From positions 266,157,700 to 266,221,699 of the forward strand of contig OZ005654.1 in assembly GCA_963930645.1 (NCBI GenBank): a stretch of 64,000 nt of DNA, written 5' to 3'. The translations under genes were made by a program, and so were the position numbers. The DNA comes from Salticus scenicus. Taxonomy: Eukaryota > Arthropoda > Arachnida > Araneae > Salticidae. The notes beneath the pieces are model-generated. The model was given only the letters and a program-made list of their open reading frames with translations. It ran no database searches and was not told the DNA's origin. Every line of letters begins with the position of its first letter. The first letter of the stretch is position 1. Below are positions 11,440 to 21,589 of this stretch, one piece after another.

Positions 11440-12016
11440 AATAATAATGGCCTAAAAATTCATTTTTCATTTTAACATAAAATAACTCCGTCGGATATTG
11501 ACGAATTTTTTAAAAGAATATACCATTTTAACTAATTTTAACATTTTAACAATATTAACGTTGAAAAAATATTTTAAACACTTACGGTTAAAAATTCATT
11601 TTTCATTTCAACATTAAATAAATTCTGACATCGTGTTTACGATTCTAAAATATTAACTTTGAAAAAATATTTTAAACACTTCGTAAGATACGGTTACGAT
11701 TCTAAAAATATTAATTTTGAAAAAATATTTTAAACACTTCGTAAGATACGGTTAAAAATTCATTTTTCATTTCAACATTAAATAAATTCTGACATCGTGT
11801 TTACGACAACTCACGCCATCTAGGTGGAAAAGTTGTTGAAAGAGTTGGTTAAAAATTAATTAAGAAAGAACTAATTAAGTTACAACTTTCATTTGTAAAT
11901 CTAAACCATTCTCGTATCCACCTGAAGACACACAAAAAATTTCATTAAACTCAGTCCAGCCGTTTAGGAGGAGTTCAGTGACATACACACGCACAAAAGA
12001 AATATATATATAAAGA

Positions 12017-12366
12017 TATATATATATATTCTTAAATAGCGCATTTTTAAATTAATATACGAAAATGTGAGCAAGAATTTGGGAGAGCGGGGAACCAATG
12101 CTTACACCTTCTAATTTATGATAAAATATTCTTTGGTTTGAAAAAAATAAATTTTGTTAGGCAAATAGGAGGGAGAGAAATTAATTATTGTATTTTGTTA
12201 CATGTTACTTCTTTGCTAAAGAGCAGTTGCAGCCTGACTGTTGCCGCACAGTGGCGGTTACATCTTATTATTTTAAGGCAAAGTTACAGTTAAGATCATA
12301 TTTGACACAGTTATATTTACAGTTACATATAAATATACAGTTATAGTCATGGTTACATATATAACA
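12017..12366 (-). repeat. 3' LTR (or its start) of decayed Ty3/gypsy element gypsy-1
   Basis: On the minus strand a purine-rich tract (AAAAGAGGAGA) directly precedes TGTTATATATGTAACC, a plausible polypurine tract plus LTR start, just downstream of the integrase remnant. The LTR contains a short hairpin, CCGCCACTGTGCGG, near 12,242-12,255. Its far end is not defined: it runs into Helitron copy 2, which probably truncates or interrupts it. No partner LTR was recognised beyond the gag end. Confidence 0.5.
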
Positions 12367-12369
12367 TCT

Positions 12370-13853
12370 CCTCTTTTGCGAAGAATGACGCACAAAAATT
12401 TTATTAAAATATTTTCAATATGCATGAAAGGACTAAGGCACAAATATAAACAGACTAACATACAAGAACGATTATTTTATTACAACAAACTAACACACAA
12501 GAACAATTATTTAGTTACTATCCGATTCCTGTTAAGGAGTTTAATAATACGACCATGTTTTGTAATTGTGTGGTTTATAGTCCAACTTCTGTTTTGAATT
12601 ATCATTTCTAGAACTTTTGCCATTCAAATTATTATTTATAGAATCTTTGTTGGTAGAACCAGTCATTTTAAAATCCTATTCAAAAATTGTCTCATTATAA
12701 GAATATTTTAAATCAACTGTTTCTCCTTCAAATATCATTTTTCTCATTTCTTATCTAATAGCTTCTAGGGTTTTATATCTTTTAATAACTATGCCTCTTT
12801 CCCACTGATTTCCAGAACGAATCAAAACATTTTAATTATTTGGAATAACCGATAAGGGTTTAGACGTTCTGTCATAATAGAAATTACTTAAGTTTTGTTT
12901 ATTTACTATTTTATTTCTTACGTTTGTTTGGAGTTCTGACTTTACTAATTCTCTATTTATTGGGAATTTAGTTTGCGTTAGTCTACTCATTAAGGTTTGA
13001 GCGGGAGAAGAGTCTAAGCCTTTTATGTATGTATATATTCTAGAATCATACTATTAGTGTCCTCATAACATATTTTCAGCATATTTTTGGCATTTTGTAC
13101 ACCGCTTTCCGATTGCCCGTTTGACCATATTTCGGACTACTATTTAAGATTTCAAAATTCTATTACGATGATTTTTTTTTAATCGATACGAATTAAAGGG
13201 CATGTTATCTGCCACTAGAATTCTGGGAATTCTACGTGAACTGAATATTACTTTTAATTCCCTAATTATTTCATGTGGTTGTTTATTATTTAAAGGAACA
13301 ATTTCTAACCACTTAGTTAAATAATCTATTAAGGCTGAGTAATAATGTTTCCAAAATTCACGAATAATTCACCCTAATTTTTTAAACGGTAATGACAAAA
13401 TGCCATGTGAAATGAGTGGTTCTTTAAAGCTTTTTGGTCTGTACTTTTCACAGACAGAGCATTTAGAAATTAAATTTTCCATACCATAATCCATATTTAC
13501 CCAATAAATAATTACTCTAGCTCTATATTTACTTTTTCAATTCCGAAAACTTTTTCATGAATTTTACTAAGCATTTATTTTCTAAGATCAACAGAAACAA
13601 CTATTTTAACATTTAAAAAGACTATTCCATCTTCCTCAAAAATAGCTTGTCTTAATTTATAATAAAATTGTACATTGTTTGGAACTTTTTTTTTAATGTT
13701 AGGCCATCCATTTTTACAAAAAGTTACTAATTTACTCAATACCGGATCTCTTAAGGTATATTCTTTTTTATTACTAGCAACTTGTAAATTCATTACAGCT
13801 TTTACGTGTTCAGGGTCTGGTTTAATTCCACTTTTATTCCATACATGACCCAA
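12370..13853 (-). pseudogene. gypsy-1 integrase and connection region (Ty3/gypsy, decayed)
   Basis: The minus strand gives GHVWNKSGIKPDPEHVKAV (end of the RT domain, 13,797-13,853). This is followed at once by a segment typical of the region between RNase H and integrase (LRDPVLSK...GWP). The RNase H domain is therefore deleted. Downstream, in broken frames, come VADNMPFNS near 13,195 (integrase aspartate), NGQSESGVQNAKNML near 13,070-13,120 (integrase glutamate region), and a C-terminal part including ERG and GRIIK motifs to about 12,560. Many stops and frameshifts. It encoded DNA integration functions and is now dead. Confidence 0.8.
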
Positions 13854-13854
13854 A

Positions 13855-14452
13855 TCCGCGATATTGTTACTTTTTAGAATTAAATTTTACATTAAATTTT
13901 CTGGCTCTTTCTAAAATTTTTTGAACAATTTCATCACGCTCCTATTCAGAATTTGCACAAATTAACATGTCATCAAAATAAATAATAATACCAGGTATAT
14001 CACTGAAATTTTTTTCATCAGCTTTATGAAACAACTCCAGTGCAATATTTAATCCAAACGGGAGGCGGTTAAATTTAAAACAACTAAAGGGAGTATTAAA
14101 CTGACATAATTTATTAGAAGGTCCTTATACTAATTTAATTTGATAAAATCCATCTTTTAAATAAAAAAAAAATTATACAAAAATATGTTACATAACTTAG
14201 GCATTAACTCTTCAACCGTTGGTATTATATGACATTCTTTTTTAATGACTTTGTTAAGATCCTGTGGTTCTAAACATATTCTAATTGACTTTTCAGGTTT
14301 CTCAACTATAATTAAATTTTTAATACAAACATCTGGATCCTCTACCTTACTTATCATTTTATCCTTTTCAAGAGCAATTACTTTCTTTTTTAATTTTGAC
14401 TTTAAAGATTCTGGAATAGTTCTGGGAGGTTTAGTTACTGGTTTAGCATTAA
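13855..14452 (-). pseudogene. gypsy-1 reverse transcriptase, C-terminal two thirds
   Basis: Minus-strand frames show NAKPVTKPPRTIPESL (14,400-14,450), then NLIIVEKPEKSIRICLEPQDL and IPTVEEL (14,190-14,320), then RLPFGLN and the catalytic IIYFDDMLICAN box (13,965-14,005). These are RT motifs of Ty3/gypsy elements, with YFDD at the active site. Internal stops and one frameshift separate the parts. The frame is cut at 14,452 by the insertion of gypsy-2; its upstream continuation is at 20,512-20,677. Confidence 0.85.
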
Positions 14453-14911
14453 TGAAGTATAAGCACCTTCCTTTTCCCTAACATTCGATTCTGAAGCCAG
14501 AACTGCAGCCGCAGGCATAGAATGACGTAGCCGTGATGTCAAGAGGATGTCACCTCCTACGTGTGCGCACATCCCCGGCAGACGGAGCACCTTCCAGAGA
14601 GAGCTCAGTTGACGATCGGATCTGGAAGAGTTTGGACGAAGCATACAGAGTTGACGGCTGTATCGCCTTAATGACTTTCGTTTTGTGTTTGACGTAGTTG
14701 ATAAAGTACTTTGCGTGCTACGAATCATCATTAATTGACGTATTCTTAGACTCGCCTTCCATAAGTAATTTTAATGCTTATTAGCACTTCTGTAAATATA
14801 TATATTGTAATCTATTTTTGCTTTGTTTATTAAACTTTAATTAATTAGTAATTAATCGAATTAGTATTGTTCTTAAAGTTTTAAAACGCTCGCAACCCAC
14901 CTGATACTATA
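14453..14911 (+). repeat. 5' LTR of gypsy-2
   Basis: Starts TGAAGTATAAGC and ends GATACTATA, so it lacks the standard TG...CA pair. The 3' copy at 20,049-20,507 has the same ends. Common differences lie near 14,527, 14,542, 14,551, 14,616 and 14,785. A TTGGAAGTGGG stretch just after it is the likely primer-binding site, but I could not name the tRNA. Confidence 0.85.
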
Positions 14912-15399
14912 TTGGAAGTGGGATAAAGATAAAGAAAGTGTGATTGAACGTTAATTTTTAGTTTAACGTAAATGTTTGGATAAAGAATGAAACGTGAAAT
15001 CGAAACCTTAATTTTAACTTAAACTTCGGATTGAACGCGATAAAGAACAGAACATTGACTTAAAAAAAAAAAAAAAAAAAAAAATGTTAACTTTTTTTTA
15101 AGTGGATAAACTGCATAAACTTTTTGCGAACTGAACTGTTTATTTATCTATTTTTGAAAAACTGTTGCTGAACAGCTGAATATAAGTGGTGAATTATAAA
15201 GTTTTTATTTATGGTGTAACATTCGACTATGTGGATTAAACCAAAATTTCAAGCTGGATAAGCAACGAAGTATCTGCGAGTTCTGCGGAATAACCACGGA
15301 ACATTTGGATGGAAGTTTCAATCAGAGATTTAGGATAATCAAGCATCGGCTGCTATTTTGGTTCTACAAAGGTACGTGTGATTTTGTTTTGTTGTTACA

Positions 15400-15804
15400 A
15401 TGGTACCGTTAGGAGATAGACCCAAAATTGGCTCTGCACTGAGGACTGAGAGTTATAGTAAAATTAAAATTCTGCATCGCTTTTTATTTAATGACATTGG
15501 TGACAGAAAAAACCGATGCAGAATAAGAAAGTTTTCAGGATTCGCGTTTGTCGTAGACGACGAAAATTACATAAAGAAACAAAAATTCATCGACGAAAAT
15601 TTTTCGTTGAATGAAGTTATTATTATTAGTAATCTATTAAGTATTTCATTTACTGGCACGAAAGAAGAAATTCGTGACAGATTGTTGTTAAAATTAAATG
15701 ACATCGAATTACTAAAAGAAGAAAACTCTGACGAAGAGGAAGATTTGGAAGAGGAAGTTCAGAAGAGGAAGATTCGGAAAACGAAAGTAGTGATAATGAC
15801 GTAG
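15400..15804 (+). pseudogene. gypsy-2 gag, N-terminal part with SAP-like segment
   Basis: A frame of 134 residues starts ATGGTACCG. Residues about 75-105 (SLNEVIIISNLLSIS, then FTGTKEEIRDRLL) resemble a SAP motif, a short DNA-binding helix-extended-helix found at the start of gag in some animal gypsy elements. An acidic stretch (EEDLEEEV) follows. The frame then breaks in an A/T-rich repeat near 15,780-15,830 and the gag core resumes at 15,928 in another frame, so this was probably one gag gene. The SAP call rests on pattern only. Confidence 0.6.
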
Positions 15805-15927
15805 AAAAAATAGTAGTGATAATGACGTAGACTCCTCTGTGCAATGCCATATAGATAATAAGTGTTATGAAAATGATTATGATTATGATGATGGTAAAAT
15901 AAAAAAAAAAGTATAAATTGTAATAAT

Positions 15928-17094
15928 GTGAATTCTGGAACACATGGTGCAGTTATTTCATTTAACGATTTCGAGAACAGTATCTCAAAATTTAGCGGTG
16001 AACCGCATGAAAATATTATTGAGTTCTTTAACGAATTTGAGGAAGTGTCAGTAATGTTTAATCTTAATGAACTACAAAAAATTATTTTTTGTAAAAAATC
16101 TTTGAGCGGAAACGCTCTTCTCTTCGTTAAATCCGAAAAAGGATTGTTGACTTACAAAAAATTAAAAAATGCATTAATCAACGAGTTTAAAATCGAAATA
16201 AATTCTGCCTCCTTGCATGACATTTTAAGTGAAAGGAAAATTAGAGGCAATGAGTCGGTTACAGAATATTTTTTCAAAATGCGTGAATTGTCTAAGAATG
16301 GGCACATTGATGATGCCGCAATAATGCACTACGTGATCCAAGGAATAAATGATAAAAATGAAAATAAGATCATACTTTATGGTGCAAAAAATATTCGCGA
16401 CTTTAAAGAAAAATTGAAATTATATGAAGTGTACAAAAGAGACACTGAGAAAATTAAACATAAATTTGATAAAGTTGAGCTCAATACAAAACCGAAGCAT
16501 ATAACCCATAAAGTATATGAGAAATTTAGTTCTAGAAATGAAATAAATAAGATTTGTTATAATTGTGGTGAAAAAAACCACTTATCCAGGGACTGCCCTC
16601 ATAAGGCCAAAGGCCTTAAATGTTTTTCCTGTAAGCGGTTTGGGCATAAAAGTTCGGAGTGCCCGGGTTCAAAACCCAAAGTTGAATCCTTATGTATCGG
16701 TATAAATCGTAATTTGAATAAAATTATACAAATAAATGATGTAAATTTCAGCGGCATCATTGATACGGGCAGTGAGGCAACACTGCTCCGTAAAAGTGTT
16801 TTTGAAAAATTAGACGTTAAGGGGTTAAACCCAGTGAGTACCACTTTGAAGGGAATTGGAATAAATTGCATAAAGCCGTTAGGCTCATTTAAAGTGAATC
16901 TTAAAATTGATGAATTGCAATGTGAAACTAATGTGTATGTTGTACAAAATGAGGTAATACCCCATGACGTCATCGTGGGGCTAATTGTATTGATGTTAGG
17001 CGAGACAATAATAAACGAGAATGGTATTATTGTTAAAAATAAGCCCAATCCTATTGAAGTTAACTTTTTAACAGTACTCCCAATAAATGCATAA
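15928..17094 (+). pseudogene. gypsy-2 gag core, zinc knuckles and protease
   Basis: The 388-residue frame contains a retrotransposon gag domain (about residues 10-190). Two CCHC zinc knuckles follow (CYNCGEKNHLSRDC and CFSCKRFGHKSSEC, about residues 211-245), then an aspartic protease with the active-site triad DTGSEATLL near residue 280. Gag coats the RNA in the particle; the protease cleaves the polyprotein. A TAA at 17,092-17,094 interrupts the frame. Past it the same frame continues toward pol if the MITE at 17,128-17,307 is discounted, so gag and pol were one polyprotein. Confidence 0.85.
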
Positions 17095-17127
17095 CAAAAC
17101 GAAGTCGAAATAGATATTGCTTATGAT

Positions 17128-17307
17128 CAGTGCTGCCAGATTTGAGGGAAATTTTTATTCAATTGCCACCGTTAAATTTTACTTGTAACGGCTTTCTAAT
17201 CACATCGAAAATTTTTTTTAAAAAGCTTTGAAACAATTAAGAAACTGTTTCAATTAAAATCTACTGGTCGCTGTTAAATAAAAATTTCCCTCAATCTGGC
17301 AGCATTG
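17128..17307. mobile_element. 180-bp hAT-type MITE inside gypsy-2
   Basis: The ends CAGTGCTGCCAGATTTGAGGG and CAATGCTGCCAGATTGAGGG (second read on the minus strand) are imperfect inverted repeats of the kind seen in hAT elements. CTTATGAT is duplicated exactly on both sides (17,120-17,127 and 17,308-17,315), the 8-bp target duplication expected of hAT. No coding sequence. It splits the gag-pol frame of gypsy-2 and is therefore younger than it. Sequence similar to the left part recurs near 61,612-61,690. Confidence 0.88.
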
Positions 17308-17316
17308 CTTATGATG

Positions 17317-17835
17317 CCCCCTCCGACTTTCAAAACGAAGTTAGGGATTTGATTTTGAATTATGAACCTAAAAAGACATTGTCAACTGATATCGACTTAA
17401 AAATTATGTTGAAAAGCAGTGAACCTATTTATCATCAGCCGCGGATATTACCATTTTCTGAAAAAAAAATTGTGGAAGGTCAAATAGCCGAATGGCTAGA
17501 CGGGGGTATTATCGAACCTAGTTCCTCTGAATACAGTAGTCCAATTGTACTAGTAAAAAAGAAAGATGGTACTTCGAGAATCTGTATTGATTACAGGCGT
17601 TTGAATAAAATCATAGTTAAAGACCGATTTCCCCTGCCGCTGATTGAGGATATTTGGATCGTTTACAGGGTGCACGAATTTTCAGTACGATTGATTTGAA
17701 GAACGCATTTTTTCATGTAGATGTTGACAAAGAAAGTAGAAAATACACCTCATTTGTGACCCACGAGGGTCAGTATCAATTTCTTAAAGTGCCAATTGGA
17801 CTGTGCAATTCGCCTGCCGTATTTCAAAGATAAAC
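17317..17835 (+). pseudogene. gypsy-2 reverse transcriptase, N-terminal part
   Basis: The frame 17,349-17,699 carries a pattern typical of Ty3/gypsy RT: YHQPRILPFSE, SSEYSSPIVLVKKKDG, RICIDYRRLNK and RFPLPLIEDI. A frameshift near 17,655 moves the following catalytic block (FSTIDLKNAFFHV, with the first aspartate) into another frame. A stop plus a second shift follow at about 17,830. RT copies the element RNA into DNA. The lesions are few, so the gene died recently. Confidence 0.85.
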
Positions 17836-19902
17836 ACAAATTTTCGACAATTGGTAATTCCGGTATTGTGTTACCCTATTTAGATGACCTAATAATATTA
17901 ACATCCTCCTATGAAGAAGTCGTTGACAACTTAAGACAGACCCTAACTCTTGCTAGTAAATATGGTTTCGAAATAAATTTTAAGAAATCTCATTTGTTAA
18001 AGAAAAAAATTGAATTCTTGGGCCACGTAATCGAGGAAGGTAAAATCTTTCCATCTCCCTCTAAGACGCAGGCCGTCATGAAGTTTCCGGAACCAATTAA
18101 CTTGAAACAGGTCCAGAGTTTCCTAGGGTTAACTGGATACTTCCGAAAGTTTATCCCATACTATTCCATCATTGCTAGACCATTAAGTGGCATATTAAGA
18201 AAAGATCGCAAGTTTAAGTTTGGCGATGAAGAGAGAAATTTCTTTAATTGCTTGAAATCTATTTTGGCTGATAAACCGGTGTTGGCTTTATATAGCCCTA
18301 ACTATGAAACAGAGTTGCATACTGATGCCAGTGTTGAAGGGTATGGTGCAATTTTAATGCAGAAATCACCAAATGACACTAATTTCCACCCTACATATTA
18401 CATGAGTCGTAAAACCACAGATGCTGAAAAAAAATATTCAAGTTACGAGTTGGAGGTACTAGCGATTATTGAAGCTCTGAAAAAGTTTCGTATATACTTA
18501 TTGGGAATTCCATTCAAAATAGTAACTGACTGTGCAGCATTTCAAAAAACAATGGAAAAAAGGGATTTAGCCACTAGAGTGGCACGTTGGGCTCTTCTGC
18601 TACAGGAATTTAACTATACGATCGAACACTGCGCTGGAAGTAGAATGCCCCATGTTGATGCATTAAGTAGAGCACCAATAGATGTGTTGTGCATATCCAT
18701 ACAAAATGTCTTACCACGAATTAAAAGTGCTCAGGACGTTGATCAGCACATAAAAACCATTAAAGAAGTATTAAAACATTCTAGTTATGAAAATTATTGT
18801 ACCAGAAACGAAATTTTATATAAATTCATAAATGGGAAGGAATTAGTTGTAATACCAGATAGCATGCAAACGGAGATCATTAAAGAAGCTCATGAGAAAG
18901 GACATACGGGAATTAATTACACTGAGAAACATATTGAAGAATTTTACTACATTCCCAAACTGCGAGAAAAAGTTCAAAACGTTATCACTAATTGTGTACA
19001 TTGCATTCTCATAAATCGTAAAAGTGGAAAGAAAGAGGGACTGCTACACCCACTTCACAAACAAGACATACCACTTCATACTTATCACATAGATAATCTC
19101 GGGCCATTAGAGAGTACGCGTAAAAACTATAAACATCTTTTAGTCATAATTGACTCATTTACCAAGTTGGTGTGGATATATCCTACCAAAAGCACGACGA
19201 CTTCAGAAGTGTTGGCTAAATTGGAAACTCAAAAGACTGTTTTTGGCAACCCATCACAAATAATTTCTGACCGCGGCCCTGACATTACCTCTAAAGAATT
19301 TGCTGATTATTGTTCAGGCGAAGGCATTAAACATCATTTCATTACTACCGGTTTGCCAAGGGCCTATGGCCAGGTCGAACGAATCAACAGGGTCATCATA
19401 TCAGTACTTTCAAAGTTATCACTAAAAAACCCTGCTGAATGGTACAAACATGTGACCGAATTGCAACGCACAATAAACTCGACATACCAAAGAAGCATCG
19501 ACATGACGCACTTTGAACTATTGTTCGGTACTAAAATAAACACCAAGGGAAATGATAGAATAATAGAGATACTCGAGTTCGAGTTCCAGGCTGATTTTGA
19601 GTCCCAGAGAGAAGACCTGCGCAAACATGCAAAGGGACAAATTCTCAAGGTCCAGGAAGAGAATAGAAAAAATTATGACTTGCGGAGAAAACAACCTAAA
19701 ACTTATAAAGTAGGCGACGTAGTTGCCATCAAACGAACACAATTCGGTCCTAACCTGAAATTGAAACCAAAATACTTTGGTCCCTATAAAATCGTGTAAG
19801 TGAAAGGTGGTAACACCTATGATGTAGTTAAGGAAGGATGCCATGAAGGTCCCCACTGCACGTCCACTCATGTTGATTTTCTCAAGCAGTGGATGGCCTA
19901 AA
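17836..19902 (+). pseudogene. gypsy-2 pol: RT active site, RNase H, integrase
   Basis: From about 17,836 one open frame runs to 19,799. It contains YLDDLIIL (RT active site), FLGLTGYFRKFI, RNase H with TDASVEGYGA and ELEVLAIIEAL, and PHVDALSR. The integrase has an HHCC zinc finger (HEKGHTG...CVHC), the first aspartate in HIDNLGPL, SDRGPDITS, GQVERINR and a GPY-type C-terminus (KPKYFGPYKIV). A TAA at about 19,797 interrupts the last ~35 codons; the frame then resumes unchanged to a second stop at about 19,902. The ~667-residue part is the best preserved coding segment of this element. Confidence 0.88.
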
Positions 19903-19964
19903 AGAAAAATATGAAAATTCTCAAAATTTGTAAATAAGTTGTAAATAGCATGTTATTATTTTGT

Positions 19965-19997
<33 letters not shown>

Positions 19998-20048
19998 TAT
20001 CTTTTCAGTGTGATCGCCTGGAGGTCCAGTTGAGGAAGGATGGCCGAA

Positions 20049-20507
20049 TGAAGTATAAGCACCTTCCTTTTCCCTAACATTCGATTCTGAAGCCAGAACT
20101 GCAGCCGCAGGCATAGAATGATGTAGCCGTGATGTCAGGAGGACGTCACCTCCTACGTGTGCGCACATCCCCGGCAGACGGAGCACCTTCCAGAGAGAGC
20201 TCAGTTGACGATCGAATCTGGAAGAGTTTGGACGAAGCATACAGAGTTGACGGCTATATCGCCTTAATGACTTTCGTTTTGTGTTTGACGTAGTTGATAA
20301 AGTACTTTGTGTGCTACGAATCATCATTAATTGACGTATTCTTAGACTCGCCTTCCATAAGTAATTTTAATGCTTATTAGCATGCCTGTAAATATATATA
20401 TTGTAATATATTTTTGCTTTGTTTATTAAACTTTAATTAATTAGTAATTAATCGAATTAGTATTGTTCTTAAAGTTTTAAAACGCTCGCAACCCACCTGA
20501 TACTATA
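20049..20507 (+). repeat. 3' LTR of gypsy-2
   Basis: Matches 14,453-14,911 with about ten differences. It is preceded by the purine-rich GAGGAAGGATGG near 20,032-20,043, a likely polypurine tract, and further upstream by a ~30-base poly-T at about 19,967-19,996. TTAA follows at 20,508-20,511. Confidence 0.88.
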
Positions 20508-20511
20508 TTAA

Positions 20512-20678
20512 TATCAATATTAATTCATTAAATTACATGTTCCTAACCCTTGAAAAAACACCTTTATTTTCCTGAATATTTTCAACCTTATTTTTTATTT
20601 CAGTAGAATCTATTTGTTGCCTTATACGAGTAATAAGGCCTAATTCAATGCAACTAGGTAATCCTAACAATGTTTTAA
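20512..20678 (-). pseudogene. gypsy-1 RT N-terminal fragment, between two insertions
   Basis: On the minus strand this short piece reads FKTLLGLPSCIELGLI followed by ENKGVF, the pattern that joins protease to RT in Ty3/gypsy polyproteins. It is the missing link between the protease at 31,975-32,215 and the RT at 14,452 and below. Its left edge is the gypsy-2 target site, and its right edge is the insertion point of the Helentron-like pair. Confidence 0.85.
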
Positions 20679-20864
20679 AATAACTAGTGGATCTGCAGAT
20701 CAGGAGCCTCAACGTCCTATTTAAATCAGGCATTATTCAATAGGTGATTTTTATTTATTCCTTATTATATAATGGTATATATTGATTCGATCGACTTGTT
20801 ACCATAATCAGATACATTCCAGCCCCCCACAATCCCCCGCTGTGTCTTTGCGTATCTTATAAAG

Positions 20865-21458
20865 TGTTACGGAATTGTAAATAATTGCATTTATTTTTGT
20901 ATCGTTTCTTTCAAAGAGGTTTAGTAAAGTTAATAAAATGCTAACTTTGTGCATTTCTAGTCGTTTTAGCGTTAAAATAGCCTAATTTTCCCTTAAAAAC
21001 ACTTTAAAAAGCTCCAATAAGGGAAGAAATGGATTTGGCGCAAAATTTGGCGACTGTTTCTCTTCTTGGCGACCTTCGCGAGAAAATCCTTATTAGGGAT
21101 ATACCAAATATGGAAGCTCTAATCTCATTATGAGATACGAGAATTTTCGAGAACAGTCTGTGTTCGATAGAAAAGTATAAAAGGAGCATTTTTCCCCACA
21201 GCGGTCAGTTTTGTCAAATGCTTGCTTTGCTTTCAGCCTCTTTAGATGAGATTTTCTTTATGTGTTATTGCTAAACAGCTTGTACTGTTGTTTTGCTGTT
21301 AACGGCTGTTGTTTAAGCTGTGTTTACTGGTTGAATTGAAGCTGATACTTGGTTTATAGACCTGTATTTTTCTGGAACTTTCTGTGAATACATCACTGAA
21401 TTTTTGCAAGTTTTGCCTTTCATTCTCGGACAACTTACGGACCCCCAAGTACGCAACA
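20865..21458 (+). repeat. Candidate solo LTR with TATA box inside unit A
   Basis: It begins TGTTACGGAATTG and ends AAGTACGCAACA, giving imperfect short inverted termini. A TATA-like tataaaagg lies at 21,176-21,184. The likely polyadenylation signal AATAAA at 21,471 falls just beyond my proposed end, and I see no target duplication, so the boundaries are uncertain. No coding sequence flanks it. It could instead be a piece of an older gypsy element. Confidence 0.4.
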
Positions 21459-21589
21459 ATATGTATTCTTAATAAACGACGGTCTTGTATTATTTCCCTG
21501 AAATTCATAAATACCCAATTTCATAACTACCAAATTTCATACAAAAAAAAAAAAAATGTATATATATATATATATATATATATAGCATA

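Larger units (their letters stand above)
8562..12016 (-). mobile_element. Helitron copy 2 (defective, inverted to copy 1)
   Basis: On the minus strand it starts TC at 12,016, preceded by A, and ends CTAG at 8,562-8,565, followed by T. It mirrors copy 1 over its whole length. The three-base length difference is accounted for by a T-run of 15 instead of 13 in the helicase and one extra base near 10,047. Only about a dozen substitutions are visible by eye over 3.45 kb. The right flank is the LTR of gypsy-1, so this copy inserted into or next to that LTR. Confidence 0.88.
14453..20507 (+). mobile_element. Ty3/gypsy element gypsy-2, full length with both LTRs
   Basis: Two direct LTRs of 459 bp, roughly ten differences apart, enclose gag, protease, RT, RNase H and integrase in the plus orientation. 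The four bases TTAA occur immediately outside both ends (14,449-14,452 and 20,508-20,511), a credible target duplication. The flanks on both sides are gypsy-1 RT on the minus strand, so gypsy-2 jumped into gypsy-1. It carries its own 180-bp hAT MITE and several frame breaks, so it is no longer active. Confidence 0.9.

Noticed and set aside
20681..20705. ACTAGTGGATCTGCAG looks like a cloning polylinker (SpeI, near-BamHI, PstI sites).
   Set aside because: It occurs twice, each time at the same end of a repeated genomic element, in a natural palindrome and without any flanking vector sequence, so it is an element terminus.
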